Shown piece after piece: positions 1 to 12,984 of a DNA stretch of 12,984 bases. This stretch comes from Gryganskiella cystojenkinii (lineage: Eukaryota > Mortierellomycota > Mortierellomycetes > Mortierellales > Mortierellaceae). Position numbers and translations under genes: made by a program. Position 1 is the first letter of the stretch, and the number at the start of each line of letters is the position of its first letter. The stretch lies in NCBI GenBank assembly GCA_015852425.1, contig JAAAIG010000999.1, positions 1 to 12,984 on the forward strand, written 5' to 3'. Under the pieces are notes generated by a model. It was not told the DNA's origin. It did not search any database and worked only from the letters and a program-made list of their open reading frames with translations.

Positions 1-572
1 TTGAGAATGGAGGATAATGAGGGCAAAAAAAATTGTAAACCTGGATAAATTGAAATTGGAATCTCAGGAGATTCCAATACAGGGCGAGGGATAATATTAC
101 AGAGACTAACTCGATTAGAGTTGCTCCGTTTAGACGATTCAAGTGTCAACACCACCAGAAGGAAATATTTTTACGAAAAGTATGCAGAGGGGACCATTGA
201 TTCTCGATGCTGACTAAGTAAAGGCGATCTCGTTTATGTATTAGACAAATATGAACATTTTTTTTTGGAGATTGTATGTTAAGCGTCTGAGAAAGAAAAA
301 AAAATAAAGAAAAAAAAAATTTGACAAAAAAAAATTGATAAAAAAAAAGTAAAAAGGTGAATAATGTACATGAGCACAGAAGAGTGAAGATAACTAGAAA
401 CAAAGGAAAGTGAGAGGGGACAGAGAAAAAATACACTATGCTATAGATCCCGGTTGGTTCCTTGTTCTGTTCTTCCCTGTGTGCGCAACGGTTTATCGTA
501 GTAGTAGGTGCTGATGTTATCGTTCGTGGAGTTGCTCTGAAAGCTGCAGTTGACTGCCAAGTGGTTGCCTTT
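1..572. other. 3' flank of the forkhead gene, no gene seen
   Basis: This is the sequence after the forkhead stop codon at 573-575. It is low in complexity, with several A-runs at about 292-356 (T-runs on the transcribed strand). No exact AATAAA is present on the minus strand. The nearest variant is AATACA at 242-237, so the poly(A) site is uncertain. No credible coding sequence was found on either strand. Confidence 0.6.
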
Positions 573-3500
573 TCAATCGCAAAGAGACCATCCAATATAA
601 TCCTTGAGGAACTCGCCATCCTCTTCCTTAGCCAAGGAAGATGCGACACTGGGAAGAAGAGTCGCAGACGCAGCAGACGACGCCGCTGCCATCTTGTTGT
701 TCAACTCCGAGACGGCATGAGCAGCCTCCATGGCACTATCCTCCAATCGCAATGGCAACAACATCTCGGGGGTCTCGGATCGAGTCGTCGTACCATCCTC
801 TTCTGCACCCTCGAGGTCGTTTCGTTGCCGCTGCTGGTGCTGCTGTTGATCGCCCGAAGAAGACAAAAGAAGCTCGGTACTTCCATTGTGATGATTGTTG
901 TTGTTGACCGCGGCAGCCAATAGCGCCCATTCTTTGTGAGCGTAATCCAATTGGGTCGTCTCGGGATCGGTCACGCACGAAGCGGGGACCAGGGCGTCTT
1001 CTTTAATATCTGAAAACTCTGGCCAAGAGACGTTGTTGAACAATGGACCCTGGTTGAAATTCAAGATATACTCGGCATCACAACTGTCGAATCCATACGT
1101 GATCGCGGAGGGATCCATCAGTAAACCGACGGCAGCACTGCAGTCATTCGAACCAGAATCAGAAGAGTAAGTGGACTCGAATCGTCGTCTGTTAGCACTG
1201 CTTTTGTAGTTGTCGTCGAGACCGGCTCGTCGAAGGCTCAGACGATAGTTCTCCTCTTCGTCTCTCAAGAAGTCGAAATCAGAATCGGACCAATCATCTT
1301 CAGAGGCGACCATGATCTCCCGTTTACCCTCACGTCGACGGCGCTCGTACACGTCCTCACGTGAATCCAAGTTGCGGGACCCGGAGCGGGAACGCTGTCT
1401 AGACTGCTGTTGTTGACGACGTTCAACATCACGTCTCTGCTTCTTGCCCGTTCGGGAAGAGAAATCTTCACTGGGACGCTTGGAATGACTCAAAGCGCTC
1501 AACGAAACCGAGGCCGGCCGATGAGGAAGTTGAGGTCGAGACAGCGTCGATGACTCTGAACCTTGACTCATAGGTAAAGGGGCACCGCTGGGCTCTGCAG
1601 AACTCGTGGACCGTTCGCGTTTCATCTCCCGATCAAACTCCTTGATGAACGACTGACGGCTATCGCTATCGCTATCATCACCAGAGCTGCTGCTATTTTG
1701 ATTATTATCGGCCTTGTTCAAATCATCTCGGGAACGCTTCTTGTCCAGTTTTCCTCCTCGCTCGCCCAACAAGTTTGGCGAGGACATGGAACCATTCAGA
1801 GGGGGGCGTCCCATAGGGCGCTTGGCATAGGGAGCAGCCTTGAAATCCTCAGAGGAAACAAAGTCAGCCAGGTTTTGTGGTGGTCTTCGGATCCGCTGAG
1901 AAGTCACCGGAGTCGAGACCGCGGTACCCGCAGAGGAAGACATTGAGGACGCTTTGTTGGTACCAGAGGTCGAAGCAGACTCTGTCTGATATGATGGTTC
2001 CTTGCAACTGCCCTCGGTCTTTTCATCGTCCTCGGAGTCATCCCGACCAGGGGACCAAGGAGGGGTCGAGAGCGAGTTGGCAGCCGAAGGTGTTGTGTGA
2101 ACACCAGTAAAGTCATCAAACTCCTTGGGACGAGGAGGACGACGGGTACGACCACTACGACGAGGACTCATTGGCTCCTCTGCATCTTCCGAGGCCGCGG
2201 GAGATGGCACCGAGTCTGCGGGATGATGATAATGATGGTGCTTCACAGAACCGGAATCTGGCGGGGTCAATGCGCGAGCGCTTGTACGCTTTGAACTTGT
2301 GGACCGTTTGAGTTCTTGTCGTTGACAGTTTAATCGGGGCAGCGAAGCGCTCGTGGACTTTGCACGCGTCACCGTCGTCATGGAAGAAGGAGATTCGTCT
2401 GACAGACCAAGGACCACATTCTCGGGCAAGGTGACAGAGTCATCCGTCTTTTTGCTCTTCTTGCAGACTGTGGCAGCACAAATCTCGTGAGCGTCCTTGT
2501 GAAGGGTCCAGAAGCAACCTTTACCAGGTTCACCCATATTCCTCTCCAGTTTCTGAAAGGCCTTGTTCAGAGACAGGTTATGACGGATTGAGTTCTGCAG
2601 ATGAAGAGAAAAAAAGGAGGGAGAAAGAGGGAGAGTGTTGAGTAAAAAGGAGAACGTGGAACCGGCAAAAAAAATTCTTCCAGTTGTCGATGAAATGTAC
2701 AACTTTCAAAGTATCATTTTTTTCATTGTTTCGTTACCTGCCAACCACTGGATGAGTATCGGTAGTACGGATGTCTGTCCTTGATCCAGGCGTAGATGTC
2801 GCAGAGGGTCAGACGCAGCGTTGGTGATTCAGAGATGGCTTGCAGGATCAGATTTGCATAGGAGATACTAGGTTTCTGTCTCGGGTCGACCACAACAGGT
2901 GCTATACAGGTCTCAACAGCAACAGAAGGCGCGGCAAAGGCTTTTGGAGTGGTGGAGGGAAGTGAGTCATTCACGGTCTCGGACGACGACAACGAAGACT
3001 CGGCCTTGATTTTCTTCTCGTCGTCCACTGCTGTGCCTGCACCACCACATTTAGCGACGACCGCGTGATCAGGGCCAGGTGTGGCTGTCATGGTGGTGGC
3101 AACCACAAGAACAGCAGCAGGCTTGCTATCGTTCTTGTTGATGTTGTTTTTACTGCTCTCAAGCTGCCCTTGTTGTTGGGTATAGGAGGAAGAGGGCGTC
3201 GTCTCTGTTGCCTCGGACAAAATCAGGGAGGAAGAAGAGGATCGTAATAAGGCTCGGGCTGGAGTAGTTGTCGAGGCAGAACTGGAAGTACGACTGGGAC
3301 GGACAAGGGTACGAGGAGGGGGGAGGGGGGCATCCGTCGTGGGTTGATGGTTTTCTTTACCCCGTTTTTCGTGCAGAGAAGGGGCAGAGGAGGACGCTGT
3401 TATTGTTGACAAGGTAAGCGAGGGCTCGAACCCCGAAAACGTCTCTGTGTTTCCAATCTCCAACAAGGGTGAGGACACGATGTGTGAAGTGGAAGAAGAC

Positions 3501-4141
3501 GCCGAGGCACCAGACACAACAGAGGGGCGACAGTTGGCTGATGACGCTGTTGCTGTTGCTGCTGTTGTTGTTGTCGTCGTTGTTGACAGTGTTGTTTTGG
3601 CCGTGGAACGGGTGAGAATTGGAGAAGCACAAGAGGACGACGACGGTAAGGTTGGTGTAGGGGAGGGACAACGGGAGTGGGAAGAAGACAAGGACGAAGT
3701 TGAAGAAAGGAGTTTGTGTCCAAGTCGGACGGTGGTTACTGCATCTGCTGCCGTTGTTGTGGACAAGGGTGAAATCGAAAAGGACTGATCAATCTTATTG
3801 CTCACGCTGAGGTCAGATTCTTGGTGATGATGGTGACCCCCAACGACAACGGCTTTTTTATCTGTGATGTGATCCTTGTTTTCGAGGAAAGGACCGTTCT
3901 CACTGATTTCCTTCTTGAGTTGCGCAAGGGCGCTTTTTGAGCTCAGAGTTCTCTTTGAGGGATGGGACGATCGCTGTGAGTGATCGTGTTCATCATCCAG
4001 AAGAGACAACGCCGTGGCTGTTGCCGGCTCTGCTATTTGTTGTTGCTGTTGTTCCTGAGTGATCGTGATGTTGGTCGATTCAAGGACGATGGGCATGTTC
4101 GATAGGGGTAAGGTTGAAGAGGGCGAAGGAGCATGCAACAT
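573..4141 (-). CDS. Forkhead (winged-helix) transcription factor, 2 exons, ~1141 aa
   Basis: Exons on the minus strand are 4141-2738 and 2594-573, spliced in phase 0. The join recreates GWQ|NSIRHNLSLNKAF, the forkhead recognition helix (Asn469, Arg472, His473). The domain spans about 423-505, starting KPSISYANLI and ending GKGCFWTLHKD. The N-terminal 420 residues are S/T-rich with a KEN motif at 262-264. The tail has two RRPP...DF motifs (613-629 and 702-713), an AT-hook-like KRPMGRPP (726-733), basic clusters near 753 and 851-875 that could be nuclear-localisation signals, and an acidic stretch at 899-915. No FHA domain is visible, so this is not a typical Fkh1/Fkh2; Hcm1/Sep1/Mei4-like or a lineage-specific factor is possible. 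The ATG at 4141 is the first in frame but has a weak context (T at -3). The ATG at 4096 (A at -3) may be used and would remove 15 residues. The frame stays open upstream to 4366 without an ATG, so an extra 5' exon is not excluded. Confidence 0.9.
2595..2737 (-). other. Intron within the forkhead domain (143 nt)
   Basis: The donor is CAG|GTAACG and the acceptor is a long pyrimidine tract followed by CTGCAG. It is phase 0. Reading through hits a stop four codons after the donor, while splicing joins helix 2 directly to the canonical NSIRHN recognition helix. The length is not a multiple of three. Confidence 0.95.
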
Positions 4142-5093
4142 GCAACGGATACCAATAGGAAGAGGGGGGGAAAACGTTCTGATCGGTCGGATGCGGGGAG
4201 GGGGGTGTATTGCAAGTTGATTATAATCTATCTTTGTCAATAGAAAATGAAAAGAGGTGTGTGGGGAGTGAGTTTGAGCGGAACGGAAATTTTCGAGCAC
4301 GGTGTTAGCGATAGAGTAGGACAAAGAAGAGGCGGGTCGAAAGAAGAATCGAGATATGGAAAGCAATGTCTGTGAAATGTATCAAGGAGGGATGATTAGA
4401 AAAAAGAGGAGGTGGTGTGAGTGATAGAGAGAGCGAACAACAAAAGGAGAGAAGGGGGGGTCGGACACGGACAAAGCAAAACCCACGAACTTTGAGCTGG
4501 ACCACAAACAGAAACACCGAACACAAAATATGAATGTTTTATGCGTAAGAATTGGGGTTTTGTGTGAGACTTGGAAGTTGATTTGATTTTTGGGGGCACA
4601 GAGGAAATAGGGGGGGGGATGAACACTCTGAACCAGAAGTGTAAAACAGAATACCGCACCTTTTCTTTTATGGAAGAACCGAGGAACTCGACACCCAATG
4701 CTCAAAAATAGATGGCTTGCGAGTTGAGGATAGGGCTCTGAGGACCAAGTAATGAAAGGCGAAAAGGGGGATATGAGAGAGAAGAACGATTTAAAAAAAA
4801 AAAAAAAGTAGGGCAGTGAATGAATGAGAGTGACAAAAAGAGAAGAAAAAAAAAAGCGAGGGAAACAGCAAAAGAACGGCGGTGTGCGAAGGGCTGGGTT
4901 ACGGAAGGTAGACAAAATGGCACAGGACTGGGCAGGGGTGACGACAGAAAGGCACACGGAGAGAGAGAGGCGAAGGAAAATGGAAAAATGAGAGCAAAAT
5001 GACCAAAAAGCGAGGGAGGAGGAGTGAGTGGCCAAGCACTTAAGAGAATTTTGCATGGATTTACAGCCAGAAAAAAAAATTGTAGAGAAAAAT

Positions 5094-5109
5094 AAAACGC
5101 GTTTTCGTG
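5094..5109 (-). promoter_or_regulatory. Composite SCB/MCB-like G1/S box
   Basis: The minus strand reads CACGAAAACGCGTTTT. The first part is a perfect SCB (CACGAAAA) and it abuts a perfect MCB (ACGCGT) inside a 12-bp palindrome, AAAACGCGTTTT (5094-5105). In yeasts these are bound by SBF and MBF. It lies about 950 bp upstream of the forkhead ATG. Function is inferred from the motif only. Confidence 0.4.
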
Positions 5110-5236
5110 TGATAGACGGGAGGGAGAGGAGTATGCAAGGGTGAGTGCTTTTTTGACAATTACCTTTTTTTTTGTTGTCTCGTTGACTTGATTCTTTTAA
5201 TGGAATGTTGCTGATGATGAAGAAAAAAATAAAGAA

Positions 5237-5264
5237 AGAGAGAGAGAGAGTGTGTGTGTGTGTG
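5237..5264. repeat. Compound (AG)7(TG)7 microsatellite
   Basis: Seven AG units are followed directly by seven TG units in the forkhead upstream region. It is likely to vary in length between strains. Confidence 0.85.
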
Positions 5265-5600
5265 AATGAAAGATAAAAAAAGGGTCCAGGGGGATGGAGT
5301 GTAAAGAATGAAAAGAGGTAGAAAACTGGAATGGAATAGTTTGAATGCGGGTAGATTGGGACAATGGGAATGGATGGGAAGTAAGGAGTTGAACGATGCT
5401 CTCTTTCTTTTTTGTTCGAGGAGAGAGAGAGAGAAGAAGAGAAGAAGAAGAAAAAAGGAGCAAACTATGGCGAACAGATCTCTTAGCGAGAGAACAGGAG
5501 TGAGGGGCTGGAGAGATACAGAGAGACAGAGAGGAGGAAATAGAGGAAAGAAGAGATCGCAACAAAAGAGGAGAAGTGCAAGGGAACCGACTTGGACAGG

Positions 5601-6535
5601 GTGTTGAGTTGTGTTGTCTGCGCTCTATTGTCAGGGAGCACTTCTTGCTCCTTCAGAACAACCAAGAATTCATCAACCCCTGTCGTCATGATTATCGATG
5701 GTTTTTGTGTCCCTCTCTCATCCACCAACATGGCTCTTTTGCTCACATAAAAACGTACCTAACAAGAGTCCAGAAGGTCTGTCTGTTCCTCACTCAAGAA
5801 ACACGAAATAAACCCCTCTCTTCTTTCTGAGGCAAGAAAGAGAAAATGATCAGAACCTGCCATTCCAGCCCAAAGCGCTCACTGACATCTTTCTCTCTAC
5901 AGTACTTTTTTTTCCGTTGCCTTTTTTCTTTTTTTTCTGGACCCCGCCCAACTCAATTGTGTTTTTATCTGGAAGGGGTTGGTGCTCACTGCAGATTTCA
6001 GCTCGGAGATTGCTCATTTTTGATTCTCCCAGCAGGGACCTACTTTCACTTTGCCTATTGCAACGTCACGAAACCGATTTTCATCAAACTCTCTTCTTCC
6101 CAACTCAAAAAAGCCCTGCGCGCGGCCCACCTCTCTGCGTTGTCATCATCTCTGCGGGACATCGCGTGGCAAAAGAAAGGTAAAAAAAAGAGAGGGCACT
6201 GGGACTACCCGTTGAGTGTTTTAGGAGTCCGCTTTTTGACACTGGCTGGTAAACAAACATACCCTTTTTATTTGTGACACCTCCACAACTGCAGTAATTA
6301 TGAGCCAACTCGACTTTTAGATCGGAAACTTGGCTGGTTGGCACAAAAACACGATAGTATCGACTAAGCCTAGTCCACACTCTCTCATTCTCGGATATGA
6401 ACCTTCTCTCTGTTGTGCGTATCCTTTGTTATTCCAAAAAAGATCTAGGTTTTCTCACGGCGCAACATGAATAAAAGTCCATCGATCCATGCACACGATT
6501 ATTATTAATTAAGATATGATGGATGAGAACCTTTT
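5601..6535. other. Intergenic region / kinase 3' flank
   Basis: This stretch follows the kinase stop (6536-6538). Unlike the region below 5.6 kb, its plus strand is pyrimidine-rich, notably at 5870-5945. It has a kinase-strand AATAAA at 6272-6267. A plus-strand frame of 143 codons (5846-6277, ATG with A at -3) has no recognisable domain and is not called as a gene. A perfect forkhead-type GTAAACAA lies at 6249-6256 and an SCB-like CACGAAA at 6067-6073. Confidence 0.5.
6267..6272 (-). terminator. Candidate polyadenylation signal of the kinase gene
   Basis: It is an exact AATAAA on the minus strand, about 265 nt after the kinase stop codon. It is the only exact match I saw in this 3' flank. 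Fungal signals are degenerate, so the true cleavage site may differ. Confidence 0.35.
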
Positions 6536-12121
<5,586 letters not shown>

Positions 12122-12984
12122 ATTATTTTTGTCTTCCTTGAGTGTTGGTGTGTGGGTCAGATCGAACGTTTGTTTTGAAAAATGAAAGACAATATTGACA
12201 CTGGTGGTACCTGTGGAGAGGTTGTGAAAGTGTGGGAGGGGGAAGCGATAGGAAGAAGAAAGGAGTGAGTTGCTGGTGAATTAAACTTGAGGAAACTCCA
12301 GGATGAGGATGTCGAGGATGGTTAAAAAACTGAATTGATGTGTGCCTGTGGTGTCTGTATCTGTGTGGCTATTGAAGCGACTAGAGAGATGAAAAAGATG
12401 ACGGGATCGTCGTTGAGAACAGGAGTTTTACTGGAAGGAAAAGATCATGGGCATGTAGAAAGAGAGAAAAAAATACAAAACAGGAAAGAGTGAAAGGAAA
12501 AAAGGTAAAAAAAAAAAGCAAGGAGGGGGCAAAGGAGGTGGAGTAGATGGAGATAGAGATGGAGATGGATCGAGCAAGACAGACAGACAACACAGGACCA
12601 AGCAGAGCGGACAAAGAAAAGAAAAGAAAGGAAAGAGAGATTTACAAAAGGCAAAAGTTAGAGAAAGAGAGAGAGAGAGAGATTGAATTGAAGGTTTGGT
12701 TGAGAGGGGACCATTGAGGGACAGCCCTTGCTGTTCATAAAACCACCCCAAAAAAGGTCACTGGTTCCCTTGTGGAGGAGTCGGGGTTCATGGGAGTCCA
12801 CGCAGCGACAAAATCACCAAAACATACAATGACGGAAAGTTGCGACTTTCTAAAAAAAAATAAAAAAGAGAGGGAAAAAAACGAAACGTATGTAGAGGGC
12901 ACAAAGGGGACGAGGGGAAGAGGGTTGTGCGTGAGGTAGGAAGAGAAGGGAAAGAGTTGAGCTGAACAAGTAAGTGAAAGCGGA
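12122..12984 (-). promoter_or_regulatory. CT-rich leader/promoter region of the kinase gene
   Basis: No credible gene is present here. The plus strand is purine-rich throughout, with a (GA)8 run at 12667-12682, mirroring the region upstream of the forkhead gene. The small open frames are S/L/F-rich products of the CT skew. No TATA box or G1/S box was recognised. A GT-type donor near 12210 (CAG|GTACCA on the minus strand) is not supported by a clear partner. Confidence 0.5.

Larger units (their letters stand above)
4142..5600 (-). promoter_or_regulatory. CT-rich leader/promoter region of the forkhead gene
   Basis: The plus strand is strongly purine-rich (A, G, GA runs), so the sense strand is pyrimidine-rich, as is common upstream of highly expressed or regulated fungal genes. 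It contains a composite SCB/MCB-like box (5094-5109), a GA/GT microsatellite (5237-5264), and a TATA-like ATTATAAT near 4220-4227. A possible 5' UTR splice acceptor with a CTAAT branch motif lies at 4370-4371. The transcription start cannot be placed from sequence. Confidence 0.5.

Noticed and set aside
462..923. Plus-strand open frame of 153 codons
   Set aside because: It is antisense to the end of the forkhead coding exon and its low-stop frame mirrors the Q/S/A-rich codons on the other strand.
3447..3788. Plus-strand open frame rich in V, E and D
   Set aside because: It is the complement of the S/T-rich forkhead N-terminus; the valine runs are the reverse of threonine repeats.
4142..4366. 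Open frame upstream of the forkhead ATG, starting at 4366
   Set aside because: The 4366 codon is TTG, not a normal eukaryotic start, and the translated stretch is not recognisably protein-like. I kept the first ATG (4141).
4382..5056. Minus-strand open frame of 224 codons rich in F, S, L and P
   Set aside because: It arises from the CT-rich leader, has no domain or credible start, and its hydrophobic runs reflect T/C-rich sequence, not membrane segments.
5483..5746. Minus-strand open frame including MTTGVDEFLVVLKEQEVLP
   Set aside because: The stretch looks somewhat protein-like and could be an upstream exon, but the frame opens with GTG, no good donor follows, and the second half is CT-skew sequence.

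Overview
The window looks like nuclear DNA from a filamentous fungus. It carries two long protein-coding genes, both on the minus strand, interrupted by GT-AG introns. Most introns are about 100-170 nt, longer than the roughly 50-60 nt usual in basidiomycetes and ascomycetes. Together with the very Q/H/S-rich proteins and CT-rich leaders, this makes an early-diverging fungus, perhaps Mucoromycota/Mortierellomycotina, my best guess. The assignment rests on gene style, not on a marker gene. There is no sign of bacterial operons, CRISPR arrays, rRNA, tRNA or transposons.

Layout in direction of transcription (high to low coordinates): 12984-12122 is purine-rich on the plus strand (pyrimidine-rich on the sense strand) and is the leader/promoter region of the first gene. 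12121-6536 is a ten-exon gene for a protein kinase of the BRSK/SAD-Gin4-Hsl1-Cdr2 group. Conceptual splicing gives 1231 residues in this order: Q/H-rich N-terminus, kinase domain, UBA-like domain, S/P-rich linker, conserved K-R-x-W-F segment, and a KA1-like domain split by about 250 low-complexity residues. 6535-4142 is a 2.4 kb intergenic region. It holds the kinase 3' flank, a flip in strand composition near 5.6 kb, and the CT-rich upstream region of the second gene with a composite SCB/MCB-like G1/S promoter motif. 4141-573 is a two-exon gene for a forkhead transcription factor of about 1141 residues with no FHA domain evident. 572-1 is its 3' flank.

Both genes belong to families that act in fungal cell-cycle and morphogenesis control. 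Gin4/Hsl1/Cdr2 kinases couple septins and cell size to Wee1, and Hcm1/Sep1/Fkh-type forkhead factors drive periodic transcription. The forkhead protein has a KEN motif and its upstream region a G1/S-type box, which fits that theme, but no functional link between the two neighbours is shown. I did not find a novel multi-gene system. The points most worth a second look are the split KA1 domain, a 105-nt stop-free intron that could be retained in frame, the SCB/MCB composite, and a repeated RRPP...DF motif in the forkhead tail.
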